Positions 55,658 through 64,000 of a stretch of 64,000 nt of DNA are shown here, one piece after another; the first letter of the stretch is position 1, and each line of letters starts with the position of its first letter. The translations under genes and the position numbers were made by a program. Source of the DNA: Bacteroidales bacterium (GTDB lineage Bacteria > Bacteroidota > Bacteroidia > Bacteroidales > UBA932); contig JALCMW010000002.1 of the NCBI GenBank assembly GCA_022648685.1, positions 186,001-250,000 of the forward strand. Direction: 5' to 3'. The notes under the pieces were generated by a model. The model was given only the letters and a program-made list of their open reading frames with translations. It ran no database searches and was not told where the DNA came from.

Positions 55658-58600
55658 ATGGCAGGAATTAGACTAAACAAACTTATTAAACAATTCAATA
55701 TCGGACTTCAGACGCTGGTGGATTTTCTGGCAAGCAAAGGCATTACAGTCGACGCCGATCCCAATGCTAAAATTTCCGAGGAGTATCTGCCGATTATCCA
55801 GCAACAATTCGGAAAGGATCTCGCGTTGAAGGAAGCTTCCGAGAAAGTGGACATCAAGCTGACTGAAATATTGGAAAAATCAGCAAAAAAACAGCTTGAG
55901 GAGAAAAAGGAAGAAGACGAAGAAGAGCCGGAACAGGAAACGATAATCAAAAATACCAGTTTCATCCCTTCCGACAGATCAGAAGAAATAATCAAGGAAA
56001 AAGAAGTTCCGGCCGGGGAAGAAAAGCCTGCCGAAACGCAAGATGAAGATGTTCCTGCAGAGAAACACGGAGATATCGAAGTTCCTGAACCGGAAGTACA
56101 TGAAGAACCGGAAATAGTTGAAGAACCGGAAGTACATGAAGAACCGGAAGTGGTTGAAGAAACAGAACAGCCGGTAGAGCAACCGGATACAGCACGAACA
56201 ACAGAAATATCAGAAGGACAGACAGTGCAGGAACAAGAGAAACCTATGAAAGAAAAGGAAATGGCTGCAATAAATGACAATGTCAAAGAAACAGTTGAAG
56301 AAGAGAAAGTAACTATAGCAGACATTCCCGCCGGACATAATGATACCGTCCGGGAAGAACAGGAACAGGAATCCGAACAAGTCGCGAAAACGACTTTATC
56401 CGAACCTGAAAAGGAAATTTCCGAACAATCCGAACAAGTTTCCGAACATGTTGAAGAAAAACCGGTACAAAAAGAAGAAATCTCCAAAATAGCAGAAGAA
56501 GTCAAAATTTCTTCCGAAAAGAAAGAGCTTAATATAAATGAGCAAAAAGAAGAAAAGAAACCAAAAGACAACGAAAAGGGGGATTTCACACACGTTGCAG
56601 ATGTAACTACTCCCGGGCTGAAAATCGTCGGCAAAATGGACGTGACCCAATTTGAGAAAAAGGACAAGCATAAAAAGAGGGAAAGGATCACAAAGGGCAG
56701 CCGAAAAGTAGATGTCAATAAAGTCGGAAACGAAACTGATCAGAATGCATCAAAAGACCGTAAGAACAACGGACAAAAGAATCAGAATCAAAACCATTCC
56801 GATAATAAGAATTTCCGTCAGAATCAAAACCAGAGCCAAAACCAGAACCAGAATAGTTCCAAAAACGGCAGAAAGCATCAGGGAAGGAATGAGCATTTCC
56901 GTCCTGCGATGACTGAAGCCGAAGAGGAGGAGATGCAGAAAGAGATCCAGAAGCAGGTCAAAGAGACTTACGCCAGGATGAATGAAGGCAAATCCAAGAA
57001 TAATTTCGGTGCAAAGTACAGGAAGGAAAAGCGGGAAATGGCCGCTCAAAAATCGCAAGAAGAGATACAGCAAGCTGCGGAAGAGAAAAAGACTTTGAAA
57101 TTGACGGAGTTCGTTACCGTCAATGACCTTGCAACGCTGATGAACAATACACCAGTCAACAAAGTCATAGAAGCCTGCATGAATCTGGGACTGATGGTTT
57201 CCATCAATCAACGGCTTGATGCCGAAGCTTTGGTATTGGTAGCCGAGGAATTCGGATACAAGGTCGACTTCGTTACGGCCGATCTGACCGAAGAAATCGA
57301 ACAGGAAGCCGGATCCGAAAATGAAGATAATGCCGCCAATCTTGTATCGCGTCCTCCTGTCATTACCGTCATGGGACATGTAGATCACGGAAAAACTTCA
57401 TTACTTGACTACATACGTAAATCAAATGTCATAGCCGGTGAAGCAGGTGGTATAACCCAACACATCGGTGCATATAACGTGGTCCTGTCTAACGGCCGCA
57501 GAATAACGTTCCTCGATACCCCGGGACATGAAGCGTTTACTGCAATGCGTGCCAGAGGGGCCCAGTTGACGGATCTCGCGATAATCATAATAGCAGCCGA
57601 CGATGCGGTAATGCCCCAGACTATAGAAGCTATCAATCACGCCCAGGCTGCAGGTGTGCCTATGGTCTTTGCCATAAACAAAATAGACAAACCGGGAGCA
57701 CAGCCCGAGAAGATTCTCCAGCAACTTTCCCAGATGAATATCCTTGTGGAAGACTGGGGAGGCAAATACCAGTGTCAGGAAATTTCCGCAAAAAAAGGAC
57801 TTAATGTCGACAAGCTTCTGGAAAAAGTACTCTTGGAAACAGATCTTCTCGATCTCAAGGCTAATCCGAAAAAACCGGGGATGGGAACGGTGATAGAATC
57901 CTCTCTGGACAAAGGCCGCGGTTATCTGGCTACGGTGCTTGTTCAGGACGGTACTGTAAGAATAGGCGATATGCTTCTCAGCGGATGTTGCTGCGGAAGG
58001 ATAAAGGCAATGTTCAATGAACGCGGACAAAAAGTGAAAGAAGCAGGACCTTCCACTCCTGTCTCCATACTGGGTCTCAACGGTGCTCCGAGCGCTGGCG
58101 ACAAATTCAACGTAATGAGCGATGAGAAAGACGCAAAATCCATAGCCAACAAGAGGGAGCAGTTGATCAGGATCCAGGGAATAAAGACGCAGAAGCATAT
58201 GACCCTTGAAGAGATCGGCCGAAGAATTGCCATAGGCAACTTCAAAGAGCTCAACATCATTGTAAAAGGTGATGTAGACGGATCTGTGGAAGCCCTCTCC
58301 GACGCTCTTATCAAATTGTCTTCCGATCAAGTCAAGGTCAACGTGATCCACAAAGCCGTAGGTGCGATATCGGAATCGGATATACTTCTTGCCGAAGCCT
58401 CTGACGCTGTCATAGTTGGATTCCAGGTAAGGCCTTCTTCAGAAGTCAGGAAGCTGGCTGAAAAAGAAGGGATAGAAATACGGCTGTACTCAATAATATA
58501 TGATGCAATCGACGATGTCAAGGAAGGTATCAAGGGTATGCTCGAACCGGAAAAGAAAGAAGAGGTTACCGGATCCGCTGAAGTCAAGCAGATTTTCAAG

Positions 58601-58855
58601 ATTTCCAAAGTCGGAACGATTGCTGGAACGATAGTCAGAGACGGCAAAATAACTAAAAACGCCAAAGTCAGACTTATCAGGGACGGCATAGTTATTTACA
58701 CCGGAAACATAGGATCACTGAGAAAAGGGAAAGACGATGCCAAAGAAATCCCTGCTGGAATGGAGTGCGGTATCAATATTGAGAATTTCAATGATGTGAA
58801 AGAAGGTGATACGATCGAAACCTTCAGGATCATCGAGGTTCCTAAAACTGTATAA
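55658..58855 (+). CDS. infB: translation initiation factor IF-2
   Basis: IF-2 places initiator tRNA on the ribosome. The 1065-residue protein has an N-terminal IF2_N-like part ([20 protein letters not shown]), a long acidic low-complexity region (about 90-300) with [17 protein letters not shown] repeats, and an Asn/Gln-rich stretch (about 365-415). The GTPase core follows: G1 [10 protein letters not shown]3 DTPGHEAF and G4 NKIDKPG. Domains II-IV complete it. The disordered N-terminus is long but normal for the phylum. Upstream AAGG (eight bases from ATG) may serve as ribosome-binding site. Confidence 0.97.
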   Translation: MAGIRLNKLIKQFNIGLQTLVDFLASKGITVDADPNAKISEEYLPIIQQQFGKDLALKEASEKVDIKLTEILEKSAKKQLEEKKEEDEEEPEQETIIKNTSFIPSDRSEEIIKEKEVPAGEEKPAETQDEDVPAEKHGDIEVPEPEVHEEPEIVEEPEVHEEPEVVEETEQPVEQPDTARTTEISEGQTVQEQEKPMKEKEMAAINDNVKETVEEEKVTIADIPAGHNDTVREEQEQESEQVAKTTLSEPEKEISEQSEQVSEHVEEKPVQKEEISKIAEEVKISSEKKELNINEQKEEKKPKDNEKGDFTHVADVTTPGLKIVGKMDVTQFEKKDKHKKRERITKGSRKVDVNKVGNETDQNASKDRKNNGQKNQNQNHSDNKNFRQNQNQSQNQNQNSSKNGRKHQGRNEHFRPAMTEAEEEEMQKEIQKQVKETYARMNEGKSKNNFGAKYRKEKREMAAQKSQEEIQQAAEEKKTLKLTEFVTVNDLATLMNNTPVNKVIEACMNLGLMVSINQRLDAEALVLVAEEFGYKVDFVTADLTEEIEQEAGSENEDNAANLVSRPPVITVMGHVDHGKTSLLDYIRKSNVIAGEAGGITQHIGAYNVVLSNGRRITFLDTPGHEAFTAMRARGAQLTDLAIIIIAADDAVMPQTIEAINHAQAAGVPMVFAINKIDKPGAQPEKILQQLSQMNILVEDWGGKYQCQEISAKKGLNVDKLLEKVLLETDLLDLKANPKKPGMGTVIESSLDKGRGYLATVLVQDGTVRIGDMLLSGCCCGRIKAMFNERGQKVKEAGPSTPVSILGLNGAPSAGDKFNVMSDEKDAKSIANKREQLIRIQGIKTQKHMTLEEIGRRIAIGNFKELNIIVKGDVDGSVEALSDALIKLSSDQVKVNVIHKAVGAISESDILLAEASDAVIVGFQVRPSSEVRKLAEKEGIEIRLYSIIYDAIDDVKEGIKGMLEPEKKEEVTGSAEVKQIFKISKVGTIAGTIVRDGKITKNAKVRLIRDGIVIYTGNIGSLRKGKDDAKEIPAGMECGINIENFNDVKEGDTIETFRIIEVPKTV

Positions 58856-58873
58856 AGACTATTTCCTTACAAA

Positions 58874-59578
58874 ATGTTAATCGTGCTGGAAGGACTTGAC
58901 GGATCCGGAAAATCCACTCAGGTCGCATTATTGAAGAATTATATGGAAACCATATCCGGGAAAGTGGAATATATACATTTTCCCAGATATGATTCTCCCG
59001 TATACGGAGAACTCATAAGCAAGTTCCTGCGCGGGGATTTCGGTGCCATAAATGAAGTGAATCCGCAACTTGTCGCATTGCTTTATGCGGAAGACAGACA
59101 TAACGCAGCACCATTGATACGCAAATACCTGAATGGCGGCGATACATTGCTTTTGGACCGCTATGTATATTCCAACGTAGCATATCAATGCGCTAAGATA
59201 CAAGATACCGGGGAAAAGGAAAGATTGCGCCGATGGATAACAGACACCGAATTCATACAATTCGGCATCCCCCGCCCCGATCTGAACATTTTTCTGGATG
59301 TACCGATAAGTTTCATCAGTGAAAAACTTGTTAAACGGACGCAAAACATAGACAGGCACTATCTTAAAGGCAAGACGGACATTCACGAATCGGATATGGA
59401 TTTCCAAAAGAAAGTCAGGAATGTCTATCTGGAACAATGCCGGTCTGACAAACGGTTTATCCGTGTCGACTGTTCCGATGAAAACGGGAGAATGCTGCCT
59501 GCAGGAATTATTTTCGAAAAGATAAAGATAATCGCAAATAAAGCCATAGAAGAAACCGATACGTCTTCCGAATTTTAG
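58874..59578 (+). CDS. tmk: thymidylate (dTMP) kinase
   Basis: The 234-residue kinase phosphorylates dTMP to dTDP. The P-loop is LEGLDGSGKSTQ at the N-terminus. The family motif FPRYDSPVYGELI, LLLDRYVYSNVAYQCAKI (the DRY site) and LNIFLDVP are present. It is a little longer than the usual 205-215 residues, with a C-terminal extension. It lies 18 bases after infB. A related (d)NMP kinase role cannot be ruled out, but the motifs fit dTMP kinase. Confidence 0.9.
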   Translation: MLIVLEGLDGSGKSTQVALLKNYMETISGKVEYIHFPRYDSPVYGELISKFLRGDFGAINEVNPQLVALLYAEDRHNAAPLIRKYLNGGDTLLLDRYVYSNVAYQCAKIQDTGEKERLRRWITDTEFIQFGIPRPDLNIFLDVPISFISEKLVKRTQNIDRHYLKGKTDIHESDMDFQKKVRNVYLEQCRSDKRFIRVDCSDENGRMLPAGIIFEKIKIIANKAIEETDTSSEF

Positions 59579-59591
59579 ATATCTGCTAAAC

Positions 59592-60830
59592 ATGTCAAAA
59601 TCAGGTGAATATAAAAACAAAACGAAAAGGTTTTGCGCCGTAGTCGTCGGCATCACATTCTTTCTTGCCGGTATATTCAAACTATCCGATCCGGTTGGTG
59701 CCGGACTGGTTGTGAAAGAATATTTCGGATTTTTCCATACCGGATTTCTGGACTTCGCAGCCAAACCGGCGGCAGTGATTATGGCATTGGCGGAAACCAT
59801 TATCGGGGCGGCACTAATAACCGGTATATGGAGAAGACTGACGGCATACGTGACATCGGCTTTTATAGCATTTTTCACATTCATCACCATCATATTGGCA
59901 ATAGCCAATCCAACAATGGAATGCGGCTGTTTCGGAGAAGTGATACACCTGACACACCTGGAAACAGTTGTAAAAAATATAATATTGTGCCTCCTTTCCG
60001 CATGGGCTTTCATTCCTTACCGGGATTTGGGCCGGCCTAAAAAGAGCAAATATGTGTCATTCTCCCTTGTAGCATTCGCCGTATTGCTTTTCACGCTGAA
60101 TTCGATGCTGTCGATTCCTCTTGTGGATTTCACACCTTTCGACATAGATTCCGAACTGCTTTCATCCCAAAACGGCACTGACGAAGACTTTGATGACTCT
60201 GTAACAACTTTCATCTATGAAAAGAACGGAGTGGAAGGATCTTTCACTTTGGACCACTTGCCTGATTCCACATGGAAATACGTCAGGAGACAGGTACTTG
60301 AACGGAATGAACCGGATAATGGAATCAATATAAACATATTATCATTCTCGGACGCCGCAGGCAACTATCAGGATGAACTGGCATCAAAGGGAAAAGTAAT
60401 GATAATATCTTCATATTATCCGGACAATATCAAAAAGAACAGATGGAACAAGATTGCCGGATTTATCGAAAACAGTTCGGCGGCAGGATTCCGGACGCTA
60501 TTCCTGTGTGCTTCCACCCCGGGAAATCTTGAAAAAGCGCTTTCTTCGCATAACATAAATACAAAAGACAAGAATATAATATTGATGTCCGCTTATTTTG
60601 CCGATTTCAAGACATTGATATCGTTGAACAGGTCAAACGGAGGAGCTACATACTATTATCAGGGAGAATTAATCCGGAAATGGGCCGTAAGGACATTGCC
60701 GGACAAAAATAAATTGAAAAATGTTTCCGATGCAGATCAGACCGATCTCATGATGAAAGAAAGCAATAAGGGAAGGATGCTATCACAGTCGTTTCTCCTT
60801 TACGTCTTTGCAATAATGATTTTCATATAA
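59592..60830 (+). CDS. DoxX/MauE-like membrane protein, BT_3928 type
   Basis: The 412-residue protein starts with four transmembrane segments (about 10-150) of the DoxX/MauE type: TFFLAGIFKLSDPVGAGLVV and ANPTMECGCFG with a Cys pair (CGC). A soluble part of about 200 residues follows, resembling a thioredoxin-like fold but without CxxC. A last hydrophobic segment closes it (LLYVFAIMIFI). It matches the Bacteroides BT_3928 group, with no proven function; a role in periplasmic redox or respiration is suggested by DoxX relatives. It sits 13 bases after tmk. Confidence 0.8.
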   Translation: MSKSGEYKNKTKRFCAVVVGITFFLAGIFKLSDPVGAGLVVKEYFGFFHTGFLDFAAKPAAVIMALAETIIGAALITGIWRRLTAYVTSAFIAFFTFITIILAIANPTMECGCFGEVIHLTHLETVVKNIILCLLSAWAFIPYRDLGRPKKSKYVSFSLVAFAVLLFTLNSMLSIPLVDFTPFDIDSELLSSQNGTDEDFDDSVTTFIYEKNGVEGSFTLDHLPDSTWKYVRRQVLERNEPDNGININILSFSDAAGNYQDELASKGKVMIISSYYPDNIKKNRWNKIAGFIENSSAAGFRTLFLCASTPGNLEKALSSHNINTKDKNIILMSAYFADFKTLISLNRSNGGATYYYQGELIRKWAVRTLPDKNKLKNVSDADQTDLMMKESNKGRMLSQSFLLYVFAIMIFI

Positions 60831-60866
60831 ACCGTGCTGCTGACGAAAAATAAAAAGATTGACAAA

Positions 60867-61688
60867 ATGATGGATAAGAACAGGGAAATAAAGATAATGG
60901 GGATCGTCAATCTGACAGACAACTCCTATTTTGCGGAAAGCAGATGCCTTGATACCGACGGAGAATCGGACGTTGATAAAATACTCGGAAGAGTTTCCGG
61001 AATGCTGGAAAACGGCGCCGGCATAATAGACATCGGGGCATGTTCCACCCGGCCGGGTTCGGAACCGGTAGGCAAGGAAATGGAATGGAAGCGGCTGGAA
61101 CCGGCTTTGTTCGAGATATGCAAAAGATTTCCCGGCATGGAAATATCCATAGACACTTATTGGTCCGATATAGTCAAACGGGCATTCGACCTCATCGGGC
61201 CGTTCATTGTCAATGACATTTCCTCGGGAGAAGATGATCCTGCAATGCTGGAGACCGTGGGAAAACTGGGTCTGCCCTATATAGCCATGCACAAAAGAGG
61301 TAATCCCAAAACCATGCAGACTTTGACCGAATACAATGATGTCACCGAAGATCTCCTGGAATATTTCAGAAAGTTTTCGGAAAAGGCGGAAAAGGCAGGG
61401 ATAACAGACTGGATCCCAGATCCCGGATTCGGATTCGCCAAAACAATAGACCAGAATTACCAGCTTCTCAGGGATTTGGGTCGTTTCAAAGAATTCGGAA
61501 GAAAAATATTGATAGGATTATCAAGAAAAAGCATGATCTTCAAACTTTTCGGAATCACTCCGGAAGAATCGTTACCGGCGACTCAGGTGCTTCATTACCA
61601 GGCATTATGCAACGGAGCGGATATCCTTCGGGTACATGACGTCGCCGAAGCGGCAAGGACAGTGGCCCTTTACCGCAAATTGTCTTGA
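60867..61688 (+). CDS. folP: dihydropteroate synthase
   Basis: The enzyme joins p-aminobenzoate to the pterin for folate. I start the 273-residue protein at ATG 60867 (MMDKNREIKIMG); a GTG start at 60834 opens the same frame. Landmarks: MGIVNLTDNSYFAES, IIDIGACSTRPGSEPV, ISIDTYWSDIV, VNDISSGEDDP, WIPDPGFGFAKT and LIGLSRKSMIF, which cover the pterin- and sulfonamide-binding loops. The family's PDSF loop has the variant TDNSYF. It is the last gene of the rimP operon. Confidence 0.94.
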   Translation: MMDKNREIKIMGIVNLTDNSYFAESRCLDTDGESDVDKILGRVSGMLENGAGIIDIGACSTRPGSEPVGKEMEWKRLEPALFEICKRFPGMEISIDTYWSDIVKRAFDLIGPFIVNDISSGEDDPAMLETVGKLGLPYIAMHKRGNPKTMQTLTEYNDVTEDLLEYFRKFSEKAEKAGITDWIPDPGFGFAKTIDQNYQLLRDLGRFKEFGRKILIGLSRKSMIFKLFGITPEESLPATQVLHYQALCNGADILRVHDVAEAARTVALYRKLS

Positions 61689-61713
61689 TATTGGCTTTGA
61701 GATCACGTTTTCG

Positions 61714-61721
61714 TATATTTG
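61714..61721 (+). promoter_or_regulatory. -7 box for purB
   Basis: TATATTTG matches TAnnTTTG, 21 bases before the purB ATG. A TTG at 61691-61693 gives a 20-base spacer. Confidence 0.6.
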
Positions 61722-61730
61722 CACGTGCAA
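61719..61730. promoter_or_regulatory. 12-bp palindrome at the purB start region
   Basis: TTGCACGTGCAA is a perfect palindrome overlapping the end of the -7 box and the expected transcription start of purB. It is a candidate operator; the regulator is unknown. Confidence 0.4.
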
Positions 61731-61742
61731 TAATTTTTTCAA

Positions 61743-63086
61743 ATGAATACAAATTCTCTTTTGGCTGTCTCCCCTATCGATGGTAGATATTGTGAAAAAA
61801 CCGACCCGCTCAAAGATTACTTCAGCGAATATGCGCTGATCCGTTACAGGATAAGAGTGGAAATAGAATACTTCATAGCTTTATGCGATATCCCTCTGCC
61901 TCAGCTGGCGGACTTCGACAGCAGCAACTATGAGAAAATACGTGATATTTACAGGACTTTCTCCCCTGAAGACGCCATCAAGGTAAAGGAGATAGAGAAG
62001 ATAACGAATCACGATGTAAAAGCGGTCGAATACTATATCAAAGACCATTTCAAAGAAATGGGATTCGCAAAATGGAGCGAATTCATACATTTCGGGCTCA
62101 CATCACAGGATATCAATAACACAGCAGAGCCTCTTTCGCTGAAAGAAGCCATAGAGAACGTATATATGCCGGCTCTTAACGGAATCGTCGGCAATATAAG
62201 GGAAAGGGCAGAAGAGTGGAAAGAAATCCCGATGCTGGCACATACACACGGACAGCCGGCTTCTCCGACTCGTCTGGGCAAGGAATTCAAAGTATTCCAG
62301 GTCAGGCTTGAAGAACAGCTGAGGCAATTCTCGCTTTTGACTTATCCGGCAAAATTCGGCGGAGCCACCGGCAGCATGAACGCCCATAAAGTAGCTTATC
62401 CGGACATCGACTGGATAACGTTCGGAAACGAATTCACGGCATCTCTGGGACTGAAAAGATCATTCCCCACAACACAGATAGACCATTACGACAATCTGGC
62501 CGCCATATTCGACAATCTGAGAAGAATAAATACGATACTTATAGATTTCTGCCGGGATATATGGACATATATCTCCATGGAATATTTCAAACAGAAAGTG
62601 AACAAAAACGAAGTCGGATCTTCGGCCATGCCTCATAAGGTCAATCCGATCGACTTCGAGAATGCTGAAGGCAATCTGGGACTTGCAAATGCCATCCTCA
62701 CATTCCTTTCCATGAAACTGCCTATTTCAAGACTACAGAGGGACCTCACGGATTCCACGGTTTTGAGAAATGTCGGAGTTCCCATTGCACACGGACTGAT
62801 AGCATTCGCATCCTTGAAAAAAGGTATCGGTAAACTGATTCTCAACGAAAAAGCCATCCGTGCCGACCTTGAAAGAAACTGGGCCGTGATTGCCGAAGCG
62901 ATACAGACCATACTTCGCCGCGAAAATTATCCGAACCCCTATGAAACTCTCAAAGCTTTGACAAGGACAGGGTCTGCCATAGACGAAAACACAATGGAGA
63001 CCTTCATAAGCGGTCTCGACATTAACAATTCCGTCAAAGACGAACTTAGGGCCGTCACACCGTGGAACTACACCGGCATCGAGTAA
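61743..63086 (+). CDS. purB: adenylosuccinate lyase
   Basis: PurB acts twice in purine synthesis, splitting fumarate from SAICAR and adenylosuccinate. The 447-residue protein is of the E. coli-like type: LLAVSPIDGRYCEKTDPLKD at the start, THGQPASPTRLGKE with the catalytic His, the signature loop SSAMPHKVNPIDFENAEGN and a DSTVLRNVGVPIAHGL block. It has its own promoter and is convergent with the CPBP gene, four bases apart. Confidence 0.97.
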   Translation: MNTNSLLAVSPIDGRYCEKTDPLKDYFSEYALIRYRIRVEIEYFIALCDIPLPQLADFDSSNYEKIRDIYRTFSPEDAIKVKEIEKITNHDVKAVEYYIKDHFKEMGFAKWSEFIHFGLTSQDINNTAEPLSLKEAIENVYMPALNGIVGNIRERAEEWKEIPMLAHTHGQPASPTRLGKEFKVFQVRLEEQLRQFSLLTYPAKFGGATGSMNAHKVAYPDIDWITFGNEFTASLGLKRSFPTTQIDHYDNLAAIFDNLRRINTILIDFCRDIWTYISMEYFKQKVNKNEVGSSAMPHKVNPIDFENAEGNLGLANAILTFLSMKLPISRLQRDLTDSTVLRNVGVPIAHGLIAFASLKKGIGKLILNEKAIRADLERNWAVIAEAIQTILRRENYPNPYETLKALTRTGSAIDENTMETFISGLDINNSVKDELRAVTPWNYTGIE

Positions 63087-63090
63087 AAGA

Positions 63091-64000
63091 TCAACTTATC
63101 AGGGAACCTGCATCCACAGGATCGCAATTGCCTGCGGGAGACTGGAGAGGAATCCTGCAGAACATCCTTATTATCACGAATGCGATTACAAGACAGAACA
63201 CGAAAACCACTGCATAAGATACAGGGTTCATGACCTGCAGCCAGTTATCCACATCTTTCAGGGAATCGACATTCGACATTATCAAAGCGAAAGTGTTATT
63301 GGTACAGTGCATTATCATTGTAAGCCAAAGGGATCCCGTTTTGTAATAAACGAACCCGAAAACGACTCCCAAGATAAAAGCGGGAACAGCCTGCCATGGA
63401 TTGGCATGTATGACCGCAAAGAACAATGCCGACAAGACTATGGCCAATACAGGCTTCATGGTCGTCCCGTCTTTGCGCCTGTGATTCAACAGCCCCCGCA
63501 ATATCTCCCCCCGGCAAAGCCATTCCTCGAAAATAGGCGCGAAAATGCTCACACTCAGGATATTCACCCATAGAGTTCCATGAGTCATATTCTTCAATAA
63601 ATTCTCCAACCATGAAGGCATTTGCGGCATGGCGGCATTGAAAAGATCCGTCATGAAGCCCACAGACAATGTCAAAGGGATTACCAGCAAAGCGGCAACC
63701 GCTCCGCCCATTTTTCCGAAATGGGAACTGATAAGTGAATAGCCCGTGTCGAACATCGCATTGTTCCTGCTGCTGGACATGGCGAACATCATCGCGGGCA
63801 GGAACATTATCGGATAAGATATAAGCATTCCGTAAGTCATGGCGAAATCCCTTGATACGAAACGTATCAGGACAGCACTCACAAGATTGCCCAGCATCGC
63901 TCCGGCAAGGAGCCATAGCAGCAGACCAAGCATGCCGCCGATGCCGGGAGTATAAAATGAGAAACCTTTATAAAGATCGTATGACCTGGTTACCTTTCTG
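63091..64000 (-). CDS. CPBP-family intramembrane protease (5' end cut by window edge)
   Basis: The reverse strand stays open past the ATG at 63933 to the window edge, with in-frame residues including SFYTPGIGGML that resemble the N-terminal part of Bacteroidota CPBP proteins. So the real start probably lies outside and the gene is partial. At least 280 residues are seen, with about eight membrane segments. The CAAX-protease/bacteriocin-processing motifs are present: IFEEWLCRGEILRG (EExxxR), FFAVIHANPWQ and MIMHCTNN. Substrate unknown; such proteins process lipid-linked or bacteriocin-type substrates. Confidence 0.85.
   Translation of the reverse strand, partial: RKVTRSYDLYKGFSFYTPGIGGMLGLLLWLLAGAMLGNLVSAVLIRFVSRDFAMTYGMLISYPIMFLPAMMFAMSSSRNNAMFDTGYSLISSHFGKMGGAVAALLVIPLTLSVGFMTDLFNAAMPQMPSWLENLLKNMTHGTLWVNILSVSIFAPIFEEWLCRGEILRGLLNHRRKDGTTMKPVLAIVLSALFFAVIHANPWQAVPAFILGVVFGFVYYKTGSLWLTMIMHCTNNTFALIMSNVDSLKDVDNWLQVMNPVSYAVVFVFCLVIAFVIIRMFCRIPLQSPAGNCDPVDAGSLIS

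Overview
The window looks like chromosomal core sequence from an anaerobic gut-type Bacteroidales bacterium (phylum Bacteroidota). The evidence is the promoter form TTTG-N19-TAnnTTTG before several genes, Bacteroidota-restricted families (DUF4290, DUF3078, DUF6515-like, the BT_3928-type DoxX protein, HU/CCDC81-like protein), an archaeal-type ProRS, a class I fumarase, an N-terminal-rubredoxin rubrerythrin, and few Shine-Dalgarno sequences. I cannot name a genus. No prophage, insertion sequence, CRISPR array, rRNA operon or resistance island is visible. Two tRNA genes are present (Asn-GUU and initiator Met).

Layout. 0-3.7 kb: an AraC regulator (cut by the left edge) divergent from a cellobiose 2-epimerase and acetylesterase pair, probably for beta-mannan or similar glycans. 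3.8-7.1 kb: prfB (with the programmed +1 frameshift), class I fumarase and a small outer-membrane protein. 7.2-10.9 kb: a three-gene catabolic operon (MFS permease, FAD oxidoreductase, secreted EEP-family hydrolase) of unknown substrate. 11-12 kb: murI. 12.1-20.7 kb: a six-gene operon pointing left (AspT-type exchanger, Nudix hydrolase, a HIT/GalT-like plus SpoIID fusion protein, AmpG-like permease, NamZ-like muramidase, secreted DUF6515-like protein), which I read as a peptidoglycan-salvage locus. 20.8-22.6 kb: acyl-ACP thioesterase, a membrane-anchored HU-like protein and tRNA-Asn. 22.75-23.7 kb: a gene-free stretch with a 50-bp tandem repeat and a separate ~11-bp tandem repeat. 23.7-33.7 kb: addB-addA-DUF4290-ftsK-lolA, a genome-maintenance operon. 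33.8-39.6 kb: rubrerythrin, manA, hslR, and a MerR/GyrI-like regulator with a short UvrA2-type ABC protein. 39.6-47.2 kb: initiator tRNA, sppA, hisS, tilS, DUF3078 and proS. 47.3-50.2 kb: a YW-rich lipoprotein and a FadL-like porin. 50.2-53.7 kb: lpxD-lpxC-lpxA-wbqC for lipid A. 53.8-61.7 kb: rimP-nusA-infB-tmk-DoxX-folP, with a terminator-like hairpin in its leader. 61.7-64 kb: purB and a CPBP-family membrane protease cut by the right edge.

Most of the window is ordinary housekeeping. The points I would look at first are the HIT/GalT-like plus SpoIID fusion and its operon, the repeat-filled gap at 22.75-23.7 kb, the leader hairpin before rimP-nusA, the stand-alone LpxC lacking the FabZ domain usual in this phylum, the MerR-UvrA2 pair, and the Cys/His tail on ManA.
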